Shown here one piece after another: positions 1 to 9,028 of a DNA stretch of 64,000 nucleotides. Under the pieces are notes generated by a model. The model saw only the letters and a program-made list of their open reading frames with translations. It did no database searches and was not told where the DNA came from. The stretch is from Methylorubrum sp. B1-46. Lineage in GTDB: Bacteria > Pseudomonadota > Alphaproteobacteria > Rhizobiales > Beijerinckiaceae. Each line of letters opens with the position of its first letter. Position 1 is the first letter of the stretch. Where the stretch lies: positions 4,479,001 to 4,543,000 of the forward strand of contig NZ_CP088247.1 of the NCBI RefSeq assembly GCF_021117295.1, given 5' to 3'. The position numbers were made by a program, and so were the translations under genes.

Positions 1-619
<619 letters not shown>

Positions 620-670
620 GGCGTGGTGTCTCCGAAAAGGTTTGCTGTCCGATCGCGTCTCCCACCTGCG

Positions 671-783
671 CCCTCTTCCTGAGGTGCCCGCATCAGCGGG
701 CCTCGAAGGATCCTCCAGATCCCGCGCGATTGCCGGAGGATCCTTCGAGGCCTTCGCTTCGCTGCGGCACCTCAGGATGAGGG
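671..783. repeat. Intergenic palindromic repeat, family A copy 1
   Basis: A long imperfect palindrome fills most of the flbD-fliN gap. The outer arms are CTTCCTGAGGTG and CACCTCAGGATGAG and the inner arms contain CCTCGAAGGATCCT and AGGATCCTTCGAGG. A close relative sits at 13987-14110. Two copies of the same palindrome between unrelated genes indicate a dispersed REP/MITE-like element rather than a gene-specific terminator, though the RNA hairpin could still attenuate readthrough into flbD. Confidence 0.8.
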
Positions 784-801
784 TACGGGTGGGACGACGG
801 A

Positions 802-1149
802 TCAGTGATCGTTTTTGATGATCTCGGTCATGGTCACGCCGAGGCGCTCATCGACCAGCACCACCTCGCCGCGGGCGACGAGGCGGTTGTTCACGAACAC
901 GTCGATGGCCTCGCCGACCTTGCGGTCGAGTTCGAGCACGGCGCCGGGGCCGAGCCGCAGCAGATCGCCGATCGGCATGCGCGAGGAGCCCAGCACCGCC
1001 GAGACCACCACCGGCACGTCGAAGACCTGTTCGAGGTCCGCCGCGCTCTTCGGGCTCGTCGGCGCGTCGCGCACGGAGCCGGGGCCGCCCTCGTCGTAGG
1101 GCATGTCGCCCTCGTTGAGCTGGGGCAGGCTGAAATCGTCGCTCGACAT
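802..1149 (-). CDS. fliN: Flagellar motor switch protein FliN
   Basis: 115 residues, the usual short FliN size. The C-terminal 80 residues are a SpoA/FliMN surface-presentation domain: [20 protein letters not shown], then [20 protein letters not shown], then [20 protein letters not shown] and the ending TEIIKND. FliN forms the lower C-ring with FliM and FliG and binds FliH during export. The acidic N-terminal 35 residues are low complexity, as is common for FliN. The start is an ATG at 1149, five bases downstream of the fliH stop. The gene therefore belongs to the fliF-fliG-fliH-fliN run. FliM is not in the window. Confidence 0.92.
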   Translation of the reverse strand: MSSDDFSLPQLNEGDMPYDEGGPGSVRDAPTSPKSAADLEQVFDVPVVVSAVLGSSRMPIGDLLRLGPGAVLELDRKVGEAIDVFVNNRLVARGEVVLVDERLGVTMTEIIKNDH

Positions 1150-1154
1150 CGGGC

Positions 1155-1781
1155 TCAGGCCTCCGTGCTGGCGAAGTTGGGAGAGAGGGCGGATTCAACG
1201 GCGGCCTCGATGCGGGCGCGCTCACGCACGACGCCGCCATCGGCCCATTCGAGCCGGGCGTCGCCCGGCGCCATGTCGGGCTCGCCCAGCACCACGAGGC
1301 GGCCCTCGAAGCCGTGCTCGCGGGAGAGACGCTTCATCAGCGTTTCCGCGTCGTCGACCAGCGCCTCGTTCACCCGCAGGACGAGGTGGGGCACGCCGCG
1401 CAGGTGGCGCAGGGCGGAGCGGGCCGCCTCTTCCACCGCCGCGAGCGGGCGCGCGTCGAGTGCCTCGCCCGCGATCCGGCGGGCGAGCGCGTTCGCGAAG
1501 GCCAGGGCCTGCGCCTCGCGCTCGGAATCGCGGGCATCGGACTGGTTGAGGAGGCCGGCGGCGGCGAGGCCGACCCGAGTCAGGGCGTCGGCGAGCCGGG
1601 CCTGTTCCTGGAGGGCGGCCTCGGCCCGGCCGTCCTGGAGGCCGCGGGCATAGGCCGCCGCCTCCAGCGCCGCGCGCTCGGCCTCGGTCCGGGCGGCGGC
1701 CTCCGCGTCGGCGGCGGAGGGCCCGCGCGGGCGGCCGAAATCGGTATCGAACAGGAAGGGGCGGGAGGCGCGCGCGCTCAA
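1155..1781 (-). CDS. fliH: Flagellar export apparatus regulator FliH (divergent)
   Basis: 208 residues in the position expected for FliH, between fliG and fliN. It begins at a TTG that overlaps the fliG stop by four bases (TTGA), which suggests translational coupling. The first 110 residues are Ala/Glu/Arg-rich and helical (AAARTEAERAALEAAAYARG), typical of the FliH coiled coil that binds the FliI ATPase. The C-terminal half has RHLRGVPHLVLRVNEALVD and LEWADGGVVRERARIEAAVE, like the FliH/HrpE C-terminal domain. Sequence conservation is low in this family, so the call rests on gene order plus helical character and the C-terminal pattern. Confidence 0.82.
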   Translation of the reverse strand: MSARASRPFLFDTDFGRPRGPSAADAEAAARTEAERAALEAAAYARGLQDGRAEAALQEQARLADALTRVGLAAAGLLNQSDARDSEREAQALAFANALARRIAGEALDARPLAAVEEAARSALRHLRGVPHLVLRVNEALVDDAETLMKRLSREHGFEGRLVVLGEPDMAPGDARLEWADGGVVRERARIEAAVESALSPNFASTEA

Positions 1782-2833
1782 TAGACCAACTCCTCCTCGC
1801 CGCCGTTCTTGGCGATCATGATCTCGCCCTTCTCGGCCAGCTCTTTCGCGAGTTCCGTCATCTTGGCCTGCGCCTCATCGACCTCCTTGAGGCGGATCGG
1901 CCCCATCGAGCCCATCTCGTCGGTGAGGTTCTTGGCCGCGCGGGTCGACATCTGGCGCATGAAGAAGGCGCGCACCCGCTCGTCGGCCCCTTTCAGCGCC
2001 CGGCACAGGGTGTCGTTGTCGACCTTGCGCATCAGGGTCTGGACCGAGCCCGGATCGAGCTTCAGCAGATCCTCGAAGGTGAACATGAGCTGGCGGATCT
2101 TCTTGGCCGAGCCGCGGTTGGCCTGATCGATCGCTGCGAGGAAGCGGGTCTCGGTCTGCCGGTCGAAGGCGTTGAACACCTCGGCCATGAGTTCGTGCGC
2201 ATCGCGCCGCGTGGTCTGGGCGATGGTCGAGACGAATTCGGTGCGCAGCGTCTCCTCGATGTGGCGCAGAGCCTCCTTCTGGACGGTCTCCATGCGCAGC
2301 ATCCGGTTGAGCACGTCGATGGCGAACTCCTCCGGCAGGATCGTGAGCACCTTGGCGGCGTAGTCGGCCCGCACCTTCGAGAGCACGACGGCCACCGTCT
2401 GCGGATACTCGTTGCGCAGGAAGTTCGCGAGGATCTCGGGGTCGATCTGGGTGAGGCTCGCCCAGACGCGCTTTCCGGAAGCGCCCTTGATCTCCGCCAT
2501 GATCGAGGAGACCTGCTCAGGGGGAAAGATCTTGAGCAGGAGCGACTCGGTGCGCTCGAAGTTCGAGGTGATGCCGCCGCCCGAGGACAGGCGCGAGACG
2601 AAATCGACGATCAGCCGCTCGACGGTGGCGGCCTCGAGCGAGCCGAGCTGCACCATGGCGTGGCTGACGAGCTTGATCTCGTCCTCGTCGAGGCGCTGCC
2701 AGATCGGCGCGCCCTCCTCCTCGCCGAGCAGCAGCAGCAGCGCGGCGGCGCGCTGCGGGCCCGGCATCTCGGAGAAGGCCTTCGACGCATCGAGGCTCTC
2801 CATGGCAGCGTTGAAGTTCACGCCCGCGGACAC
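1778..2833 (-). CDS. fliG: Flagellar motor switch protein FliG
   Basis: 351 residues, a normal FliG length. The N-terminal domain (about 15-110) shows GPQRAAALLLLLGEEEGAPI and binds the FliF tail. The middle domain carries the EHPQ-equivalent region as NEYPQTVAVVLSKV. The C-terminal torque domain holds charged residues in MFTFEDLLKLDPGSVQTLMR and ends near MGPIRLKEVDEAQ, which interacts with MotA. The start is a GTG at 2833 with a very strong ribosome site (GAGAGGAGAGG) five bases upstream on the minus strand; an ATG ten codons later lacks this. The stop overlaps fliH by four bases. The gene is probably cotranscribed from the fliF promoter. Confidence 0.95.
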   Translation of the reverse strand: MSAGVNFNAAMESLDASKAFSEMPGPQRAAALLLLLGEEEGAPIWQRLDEDEIKLVSHAMVQLGSLEAATVERLIVDFVSRLSSGGGITSNFERTESLLLKIFPPEQVSSIMAEIKGASGKRVWASLTQIDPEILANFLRNEYPQTVAVVLSKVRADYAAKVLTILPEEFAIDVLNRMLRMETVQKEALRHIEETLRTEFVSTIAQTTRRDAHELMAEVFNAFDRQTETRFLAAIDQANRGSAKKIRQLMFTFEDLLKLDPGSVQTLMRKVDNDTLCRALKGADERVRAFFMRQMSTRAAKNLTDEMGSMGPIRLKEVDEAQAKMTELAKELAEKGEIMIAKNGGEEELVY

Positions 2834-2876
2834 GAAACCTCTCCTCTCTCCCGGCTATGGCTGGTCTCGGCGCGCA

Positions 2877-4502
2877 TCAGGAATCGTGGATCCAGTTGCG
2901 GAGCACCTCGACGGTCTCGGTCGGGCTCGCCCGCACCATGTCGACCACGCGCTCCACCGTCTCGGCCTGGATCTGGCCGTTGATCTTCGCCGATTCGAGG
3001 AACCGGTTGGTGCTGTTCTCGCGCACCGCGAGCTCGGCTGGACCCTCGCCGCCCGTCGCGCCGGCCAGCGCCAGCGCGCCGGCCGGGCCGGCCAGCGCGG
3101 CCACCGGCGCCTCCGCTTCGAGTACGCGGCGCAGGAGCGGGCGCACCACCGCCATCAGCACGACCAGGGTGAGCAGGCTCAGGACCGTGAGCTCGACGAG
3201 GCGCATCACGTCCTCCTTGGTCGGGCTCAGGAACGACTGGATCAGGCCCGGTTCGGCGAATTCGGGAGCGGTGGGCGTCTCGGCGAAGCGCAGGTTGACC
3301 ACCTCGACCTGATCGCCGCGGGCCTTGTCGTAGCCGACCGCGGTGCGCACCAGCGCGGTGATGCGCGCGATCTCGGCGTCGGAGCGGGGCTGGTAGGCGG
3401 TCTTGCCGTCGGCGCCGGGGGCGTAGACGCCGTCGACCAGCACCGCCACCGAGAGCCGCTTGAGGCGGCCGCCCTCCAGGGTCTCGACCTTGGTGACGCG
3501 GGAGATCTCGTAGTTCGTGACTTCCTCGTTCTTCTGCGAGGAATCCTTCTGCTGCGGTTGGGCCTGGTTCTGGTTGGCGCCGGGCAGCTCGTTGCCGACG
3601 CTGGCCTGCCCTTCCGTCCCGCCGGTCAGCGAATTCTCGGAGCGGGTCTGGGTGGAACGGACCACGCGGCTCTCGGGGTCGAAGCTCTCCGAGCGGCTCT
3701 CGACCCGGTTGAGATCGAGTTCGGCGGTGACCTGCACCCGGGCGCGGCCCTGGCCGACGATGCCGGCCACGATCTCCTCGATCTGCGAGCGCATGCGCCG
3801 CTCGATGCCCGTCTGCCGCTCCTCCAGGGCGCCGGCCCCGTCCTTCTCCGCGCCGCGGGCGCCGTCGGCCAGCAGCCGCCCGCGCTCGTCGACGATCGAG
3901 ACCCGCTCGGGCTTCAGACCCTCGACCGCGGAGGCCGCGAGATGCCGGATCGCCCGCACCTGGCTCGGATCGAGATCGCCCATCAGCTTGACGACGATGG
4001 CGGCCGAGGGCGCCTCGCGGTCGCGCTCGAACAGGCGGCGCTCGGGGATGACGAGGTGGACGCGCGCCGCCTGGACCCGGCCGATGGCGCGGATCGAGCG
4101 GGCGAGCTCGCCCTCCATCGCCCGCAGATGGTTCACGTTCTGGACGAAGCTCGTCGAGGAGAAGGCGTCGCCCTTGTCGAAGATCTCGTAGCCGATGCCG
4201 CCTTGCGCCGGCAGGCCCTTGCCGGCGAAGTCCATCCGCAGCTTGGCCAGGTCGGCGCGGGGAGCGAGCACGGTCTGACCCATGTCGCCCTTGGTCTCGT
4301 AGATGATGCCGCGCGCATCGAGCTCGCGGATCACGGCCGACGAATCCTGCATCGAAAGGTCGGAAAACAGCACGCCCATATCGGGCCGCGAGACACGCAG
4401 GATCACGAAGGCGAAGAAGCCGACCAGCGTCAGCGTCACGGCCGCCATCGCGGCAATGCGCGCAGGCCCGAGCTTCGTCACCAGATCGAGGATGGGTTTC
4501 AC
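2877..4502 (-). CDS. fliF: Flagellar MS-ring protein FliF
   Basis: 541 residues, a full-length MS-ring subunit. TM1 is at about residues 15-38 (ARIAAMAAVTLTLVGFFAFV). The ring-building motifs follow, with MGVLFSDLSMQDSSAVIREL, then ELARSIRAIGRVQAARVHLV and IPERRLFERDREAPSAAIVV. TM2 is at about 430-455 (LVELTVLSLLTLVVLMAVV), and the FliG-binding tail ends VEVLRNWIHDS. FliF is the first inner-membrane scaffold of the basal body. I chose the GTG at 4502 because the reading starts cleanly at KPILDLVTKLGP. A CtrA-like box lies about 80 bases upstream, so cell-cycle control by CtrA, as in Caulobacter fliF, is likely. The gene heads the fliF-G-H-N run. Confidence 0.95.
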   Translation of the reverse strand: MKPILDLVTKLGPARIAAMAAVTLTLVGFFAFVILRVSRPDMGVLFSDLSMQDSSAVIRELDARGIIYETKGDMGQTVLAPRADLAKLRMDFAGKGLPAQGGIGYEIFDKGDAFSSTSFVQNVNHLRAMEGELARSIRAIGRVQAARVHLVIPERRLFERDREAPSAAIVVKLMGDLDPSQVRAIRHLAASAVEGLKPERVSIVDERGRLLADGARGAEKDGAGALEERQTGIERRMRSQIEEIVAGIVGQGRARVQVTAELDLNRVESRSESFDPESRVVRSTQTRSENSLTGGTEGQASVGNELPGANQNQAQPQQKDSSQKNEEVTNYEISRVTKVETLEGGRLKRLSVAVLVDGVYAPGADGKTAYQPRSDAEIARITALVRTAVGYDKARGDQVEVVNLRFAETPTAPEFAEPGLIQSFLSPTKEDVMRLVELTVLSLLTLVVLMAVVRPLLRRVLEAEAPVAALAGPAGALALAGATGGEGPAELAVRENSTNRFLESAKINGQIQAETVERVVDMVRASPTETVEVLRNWIHDS

Positions 4503-4579
4503 GGGCCGGCACGCCTGAGGACAGCGGATGCGGCCGCGAGGGATGCGCGACCGCCCGGCAAGAATTGCCCGGTGCGTGG

Positions 4580-4595
4580 TTAGCGAGGCGTTAAC
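4580..4595 (-). promoter_or_regulatory. Candidate CtrA box upstream of fliF
   Basis: The plus strand reads TTAG-N7-TTAAC, one base off the CtrA consensus TTAA-N7-TTAAC. It lies 78 bases upstream of the fliF GTG, a suitable place for control of fliF. sciP, encoding a CtrA-binding inhibitor, is the next gene upstream. Confidence 0.55.
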
Positions 4596-4661
4596 GCCGG
4601 GACTGTCCCGTTCACGATGTCGCGGCCGGCGCGATCCGCTCGAGGGTACCGGAAACGACGA

Positions 4662-4690
4662 GAGCCGCCCCGGTGCTCCGGAGGCGGCTC
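4662..4690. terminator. Strong hairpin downstream of sciP (no U-tract)
   Basis: GAGCCGCC pairs with GGCGGCTC, continued by CCGG/CCGG around the loop TGCT, with one bulged A. It starts 55 bases after the sciP stop. No T-run follows on either strand, so intrinsic termination is uncertain. It could equally be an RNA 3' end stabiliser. Confidence 0.45.
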
Positions 4691-4745
4691 CTCATGCGTT
4701 GCGCGAACAGGCATGCGCAACGGTCGGATCGATGGTGTTAAAAAC

Positions 4746-5021
4746 TCAGTGGCGGTAATGCTGGATGCGCGTGGTGCGCAGGCCGGCCAGACCGTGCTGG
4801 TCGATGGAGTACTGCCAGCTCAGAAATTCCTCGGTGGTCAGCGTGTAGCGCTGGCAGGCCTCCTCCAGGCTGAGAAGGCCGCCGCGGACGGCGGCGACGA
4901 CCTCGGCCTTCCGGCGGATGACCCAACGGCGGGTGGTGACGGGGGGAAGATCGGCGATCGTCAGGGGGCTGCCGTCGGGCCCAATCACATACTTCACGCG
5001 GGGCCGGGGTGTTTCGGTCAT
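4746..5021 (-). CDS. sciP: SciP-type CtrA inhibitor (DUF1153 family)
   Basis: 91 residues when started at the ATG at 5021 (MTETPRPRVKYVIGPDGSPL). The family signature is very clear: ADLPPVTTRRWVIRRKAEVV, then RGGLLSLEEACQRYTLTTEE, then FLSWQYSIDQHGLAGLRTTR. In Caulobacter SciP is a small helix-turn-helix protein that binds CtrA and represses CtrA-activated genes in G1/swarmer cells, including flagellar ones. The open frame extends 38 codons upstream, but that part has no family similarity and the internal ATG is the family start. The gene sits between fliF and flgD, so regulator and targets are physically linked. Confidence 0.93.
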   Translation of the reverse strand: MTETPRPRVKYVIGPDGSPLTIADLPPVTTRRWVIRRKAEVVAAVRGGLLSLEEACQRYTLTTEEFLSWQYSIDQHGLAGLRTTRIQHYRH

Positions 5022-5162
5022 GATACGCTCTACACTCGACTGACCTGTCGAGAGGGAAGCTACTTGCGTCCGCTTAAAAGTTCTTGAAGTCGGCCGTTCG
5101 AATGCGATTCGTTCGTTGTTAACGGATGTGGACAATTTCGCTTTCCTCGATGCTGCAATGCA

Positions 5163-5834
5163 TCAAGATGCTGGCGCGGAAAGCGTTTTGACGCTCGAGG
5201 CCGGGACGCGCGCCGAGCCGATCGTCAGCACCGGTTCAGAGCCGCTGAGGTCGACGCCGTCCACGGTGCCGGTCACCTTGGTGTCGACGTTGACCCGCGT
5301 GCCCGTCGTATCGAGGGCATCGACGGTGATCGTGTAGCGCCCGTCCTTGGCCGCGAGCCCCGAGGTCGCGGTGCCGTCCCATGCGAAGGATTGCGCGCCG
5401 CTCTTCAGCGTCGTGGTCCTCGTGGCCACCACGGTGCCGTCGCTGCCCTTGATCGTGATGACGGCCTTGGCGGCGGGCCGTTCCGGGGTCAGCGTCCAGT
5501 TCGCCTTGCCGTCGGCGAGGTCGGTGCTGGCGCCGTCCGCCGTGATCGTCCGGCCGATCAGGCCGGAGGCGGAGGAGGCCGAGGCGGCCTTGGAGTTCGT
5601 CAGAATCGTATCGAGCGAGGCGTTGGTCTTGAGCTGCTGCTCGACGCCGGCGAACTGCACGAGCTGCTGGGTGAACTGGTTGGTGTCGAGCGGGTCGAGC
5701 GGGTTCTGGTTCTTGAGCTGCGTGGTGAGCAGCGTCAGGAACTGCGTGAAGTTGCCCGCGATCGACTTCGTGTCGGTCGTCGAGGCGGCACCGGTGGCGG
5801 TGATGCTGGTGCTGCTCGTGATCCCGGAGGCCAT
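5163..5834 (-). CDS. flgD: Flagellar hook-capping protein FlgD
   Basis: 223 residues. The conserved N-terminal FlgD segment is FTQFLTLLTTQLKNQNPLDP followed by LDTNQFTQQLVQFAGVEQQL. A FlgD Ig-like/tudor region follows (LTPERPAAKAVITIKGSDGT, FAWDGTATSGLAAKDGRYTI). FlgD caps the growing hook and lets FlgE subunits assemble. The Ser/Thr/Ala-rich composition and lack of a signal peptide fit export through the flagellar type III apparatus. The gene begins nine bases after the fliK stop, so fliK-flgD form an operon; the two proteins act together in hook building and hook-length control. Confidence 0.94.
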   Translation of the reverse strand: MASGITSSTSITATGAASTTDTKSIAGNFTQFLTLLTTQLKNQNPLDPLDTNQFTQQLVQFAGVEQQLKTNASLDTILTNSKAASASSASGLIGRTITADGASTDLADGKANWTLTPERPAAKAVITIKGSDGTVVATRTTTLKSGAQSFAWDGTATSGLAAKDGRYTITVDALDTTGTRVNVDTKVTGTVDGVDLSGSEPVLTIGSARVPASSVKTLSAPAS

Positions 5835-5843
5835 GGCGTTCCC

Positions 5844-7286
5844 TTAGATTCGGATGTCGAGGCCGCTGACGGCACGCAGGCGCCGGAGGGAGGCGGGGTC
5901 GAGGGGAGCGGGGAGGGAAGCGGGGCCGTCGTCCCGTCCGCCCGGTCCGCGGTCGGAGCCGCCGCGGGGCGCGGATTCGCCGTCCCGGCCGCCCTGGGAT
6001 CCCGTCTCGCCGCGAAGGGACAGGTCGATCCCGCCCGCCTCGGCGCCGACGTCGAAACCGGCCTGCGCCAGCGCCTGCTGCAGCGAGCCCGCGTCGCGCT
6101 GGAGCAGGGCGAGGGTTTCGGGGCGATCCACGACGAGATGCGCCCGCGCCTTGCCGCCCGCCTTGTCGAGATCGAGCGACACGTCGATGCGGCCGAGTTC
6201 GACCGGGTCGAGGCGGATCGCGAAGCGGTTCATGCCCGACAGCGAGCGCAGCCCGATCGTCATCGGCACGGCGCCCAGGGGAATCGGCGGTGTCGCGGGC
6301 GGAGCCGCTGCTGCCGCGGCGTCCGTGGCTTGGGCCGCCTGCGCTCCCTGTGCGGCGCCGAGACCGCTGCTGCCGTGTGGGGGGAGGGGGCCCGCAACGC
6401 CGGTCGGAGCGGGCGCCGAGGCGGTCTGCGTCCCGTTGAGTGCCGTCTCGAAGCCGGCCGTGCCCGCCGCGGCGGAGGCCGATGCCGCGGCCGCATCGGC
6501 TTTGGCGGCCTGTCCGGTTGCCGCCGCTTCGCCGGGCCCGCCCGCGACGGGTTCACCCGCGCCGATACGGCCCTCGTCCGCCGCCCCATCCGTCGTCGCG
6601 GCGGGCCGCGCCGGTATGGGGGGAGGGGGGGCTGGGGGCGGCGAGAGGAGGGCGGCGGGATCGAGGGCGTCCGGTGCCGCCGCATCGGTCTCGTCCCGCG
6701 TCTCGTCCTCGGACAGGACGACGGCCCCCGCCTCTTGCGCAGCCACGCCTTCGGCAGCCGCCTCCTGCGCCGCCCCTTTTATGGTCTCGCCTTCGGCCGG
6801 GCTGTCCGGCCCCTGCGAGGCGGAATCGGCGGCGCCCGGTGCCCGCGCCGAGGCGGCATCCGTGCCGTCCCGCGTAGGAACGGAGGGAGGCGGCTTGTTG
6901 CGGGCGGAGGTCGACTGCGCACGGTTTTCCGGCGATGCGCCGGCCCGCCCGCTCTCGGCTGCGTCGGCCTTGGCGGTTCTGGTCCTGGTGGCTTCGGTCT
7001 TGAGGGCTTCGGTCTTGAGGGCTTCGGTCTTGGCGGCTTCGGTCCTGGCAGCCTTAGCCGCGGCGCTCTCGGCCCTCGCCGCCGTCATCTTGTCCGCCCG
7101 GCCGGCATCGCTGCGGGCGGACGCCGTCTCGTCGCGGCGGGCGGCGGGCCGGACCGGAGCCGCAGGCTTCCGCTCCGCGGCCTCGAGACTGAAGCGTGGG
7201 GTGCCCTCGCTCCCCCGCGCTGCGGACGAGGCGGGCCGCGGGACCTGCCTGAACCACACCTCCGCCAGATCTGAGCGCGAAACCAC
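5844..7286 (-). CDS. fliK: Flagellar hook-length control protein FliK
   Basis: About 480 residues from a GTG at 7286, chosen because AAGGA lies seven bases upstream. The frame stays open to 7679, but that extension antisense-overlaps the mnmA start and is Arg-rich noise. Residues 1-330 are low-complexity Ala/Pro/Glu, as in FliK rulers. The C-terminal Flg_hook domain is recognisable in MTIGLRSLSGMNRFAIRLDP, VELGRIDVSLDLDKAGGKAR, and VDRPETLALLQRDAGSLQQA. FliK is exported and signals the switch from hook to filament export. Four tandem 15-bp units in the linker (6990-7049) encode KTEA-like repeats, which may change ruler length. Confidence 0.85.
   Translation of the reverse strand: MVSRSDLAEVWFRQVPRPASSAARGSEGTPRFSLEAAERKPAAPVRPAARRDETASARSDAGRADKMTAARAESAAAKAARTEAAKTEALKTEALKTEATRTRTAKADAAESGRAGASPENRAQSTSARNKPPPSVPTRDGTDAASARAPGAADSASQGPDSPAEGETIKGAAQEAAAEGVAAQEAGAVVLSEDETRDETDAAAPDALDPAALLSPPPAPPPPIPARPAATTDGAADEGRIGAGEPVAGGPGEAAATGQAAKADAAAASASAAAGTAGFETALNGTQTASAPAPTGVAGPLPPHGSSGLGAAQGAQAAQATDAAAAAAPPATPPIPLGAVPMTIGLRSLSGMNRFAIRLDPVELGRIDVSLDLDKAGGKARAHLVVDRPETLALLQRDAGSLQQALAQAGFDVGAEAGGIDLSLRGETGSQGGRDGESAPRGGSDRGPGGRDDGPASLPAPLDPASLRRLRAVSGLDIRI
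6990..7049. repeat. 15-bp tandem repeat inside fliK
   Basis: Four head-to-tail units of GGCTTCGGTCTTGAG, the last two slightly changed. They are in frame and encode Ala/Lys/Thr/Glu-rich pentapeptides. The 15-bp period preserves the frame, so slippage would lengthen or shorten the FliK linker by five residues per unit. Confidence 0.85.
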
Positions 7287-7623
7287 GATGCCGTCCTTAA
7301 TCTTCCGGAGCCGAAGACGCGGGAGGGCACAGCAAACGGCGCGCCACCGGAGCGTTTTCTCTAAGCCTCTGGTATGGATCGGGAAAATTTGAAGGCGAAG
7401 GCGCCGCCGCCCTCCGGCCCGGCCGGATCTGCCGTCCGCCCGGCAGTATTTGCCGGCCCGGCGCGGGAGCGCCGCGAGCCCTCGGCCCGCTCTCATCCGC
7501 ACCATCCCTGGAAACTCCGGATCGGGATCGCTATAGACATCCGCACGATGCGCCCGGTCCCTGCCGGCCGGCGCATGCCCGAAGGCTCCGCCAATGGCCG
7601 GCAACCGGCCCGCATCACCGGCC
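7287..7623. other. Intergenic region between divergent fliK and mnmA
   Basis: 337 bases holding the divergent promoters of fliK and mnmA. The fliK ribosome site (AAGGA) is just inside. I see no convincing sigma-70 pair and no gene here. An in-frame ATG at 7594 is a possible alternative mnmA start, which would shorten the gap. Confidence 0.5.
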
Positions 7624-8781
7624 ATGAACTCGCTGGATCTCCCGAAGCCCCCGCACGAGACGCGCGTCGTCGTCGCCATGTCGGGCGGCGTCGATTCGTC
7701 GGTGGTCGCCGGGCTGTTGAAGCGCGAGGGCTACGACGTCGTCGGCGTCACGCTCCAGCTCTACGATCACGGCGCGGCGACTCACCGCAAGGGCGCCTGC
7801 TGCGCCGGCCGCGACATCCACGATGCGCGGGCGGTGGCCGACACGCTCGGCATCCCGCACTACGTCCTCGACTACGAGGACCGCTTCCGCGAATCGGTGA
7901 TCGACCGCTTCGCCGAGAGCTACCTCTCGGGCGAGACGCCGATTCCCTGCGTCGAGTGCAACCGCTCGGTCAAGTTCCGCGACCTGCTCGGGATGGCGCG
8001 CGACCTCGGCGCCGAGGCGCTGGCGACCGGCCATTACGTGGCGAGCCGGGCGCGGCCGGAGGGCGGGCGCGCGCTCTACCGCGCCCTCGATCCGGGCCGC
8101 GACCAGAGCTACTTCCTCTACGCCACGACGCCGGAGCAGCTCGCCTACCTGCGCTTTCCCTTGGGCGAGCGGCCCAAGGACGAGACCCGCGCGCTCGCTC
8201 GCGAACTCGGCCTCGCCGTTGCCGACAAGGCCGACAGCCAGGACATCTGCTTCGTGCCGCAGGGCGGCTATGCCGACATCATCGCCAAGCTGAGGCCCGA
8301 GGCGGCCCGGCCCGGCGAGATCGTCGATCTCGACGGTCGCCGGCTCGGCGAGCACGAGGGCATCATTCACTACACCGTGGGCCAGCGCCGCGGCCTCAAG
8401 CTCTCCGTCGGCGAGCCGCTCTACGTGGTACGGCTGGAGCCTGAGACCGCCCGCGTCGTGGTCGGCCCGCGCGCGGCGCTCGCCACCCGCCGCATTCGGC
8501 TCACCGACCTCAACTGGCTCGGGGACGGCATCCCGGAAGACATCACCGAGCGCCCCGTGGCGGTGCGCGTCCGCTCGACCCGCGAGCCGCGGCCCGCGCG
8601 CCTGTCGTGGAACGCGGCCGAGGCCTGTGCCGAGGTCGAGCTGGTCGCGCCCGAGGACGGCGTCTCGCCGGGTCAGGCTTGCGTGATCTACGCCGATGAC
8701 GGCCCGCGCGCGCAGGTGCTCGGCGGCGGCACCATCCGGCGCATCGGCGCGTTGCAGGCAGGCGCCGCCGAGGCGGCCTGA
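7624..8781 (+). CDS. mnmA: tRNA-specific 2-thiouridylase MnmA
   Basis: 385 residues from the ATG at 7624 ([20 protein letters not shown]); an in-frame ATG ten codons earlier is possible. MnmA installs sulfur at C2 of U34 in the Lys, Glu and Gln tRNAs, using ATP and a persulfide relay. Visible motifs are the PP-loop SGGVDSS, the catalytic Cys in [13 protein letters not shown], the GHY motif in ATGHYVA, the second active Cys in [11 protein letters not shown], and [14 protein letters not shown] leading into the C-terminal beta-barrel. The length is normal. It is a housekeeping gene, divergent from fliK and followed by a repeat-bearing gap. Confidence 0.96.
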   Translation: MNSLDLPKPPHETRVVVAMSGGVDSSVVAGLLKREGYDVVGVTLQLYDHGAATHRKGACCAGRDIHDARAVADTLGIPHYVLDYEDRFRESVIDRFAESYLSGETPIPCVECNRSVKFRDLLGMARDLGAEALATGHYVASRARPEGGRALYRALDPGRDQSYFLYATTPEQLAYLRFPLGERPKDETRALARELGLAVADKADSQDICFVPQGGYADIIAKLRPEAARPGEIVDLDGRRLGEHEGIIHYTVGQRRGLKLSVGEPLYVVRLEPETARVVVGPRAALATRRIRLTDLNWLGDGIPEDITERPVAVRVRSTREPRPARLSWNAAEACAEVELVAPEDGVSPGQACVIYADDGPRAQVLGGGTIRRIGALQAGAAEAA

Positions 8782-8902
8782 TGGTGGTGTTTCACGCCGC
8801 GCGGATTCAGGTTTTTCTAAACCCTGCAATCGCTTTTCGAGCGATTGTGCCGCTTGTCAGGCGCGAAGAGCGCATGCGGAGCGGCCTCGCCGAGGCGTCT
8901 CG

Positions 8903-8950
8903 CGCGTCGTCTCGAAAGGTGGTCGCCGGCTTTCGGGAAGAGGCGATGCG
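8903..8950. repeat. Intergenic palindromic repeat, family B copy 1
   Basis: The core CGAAAGGTGGTCGCCGGC with TTTCGG forms a CGAAAG/CTTTCG-type stem-loop. Two further copies with the same core flank the next gene at 9695-9738 and 9757-9802. This copy sits between mnmA and pmtA. Confidence 0.75.
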
Positions 8951-9028
8951 AAGTGGAATGGCGAGAGCCAAAGCCGCGGAGGCGGCTGCCGGCGCTTGAG
9001 GCCGAAAAGAGGGAAGGGTGACTTTTAC

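Noticed and set aside
2412..4583. A 723-codon plus-strand frame over fliG-fliF
   Set aside because: It is antisense to FliF and FliG, whose family motifs are unambiguous.
7287..7679. N-terminal extension of fliK to an ATG inside mnmA
   Set aside because: The extension is Arg-rich, unlike FliK, and overlaps the divergent mnmA. A GTG at 7286 has a good ribosome site.
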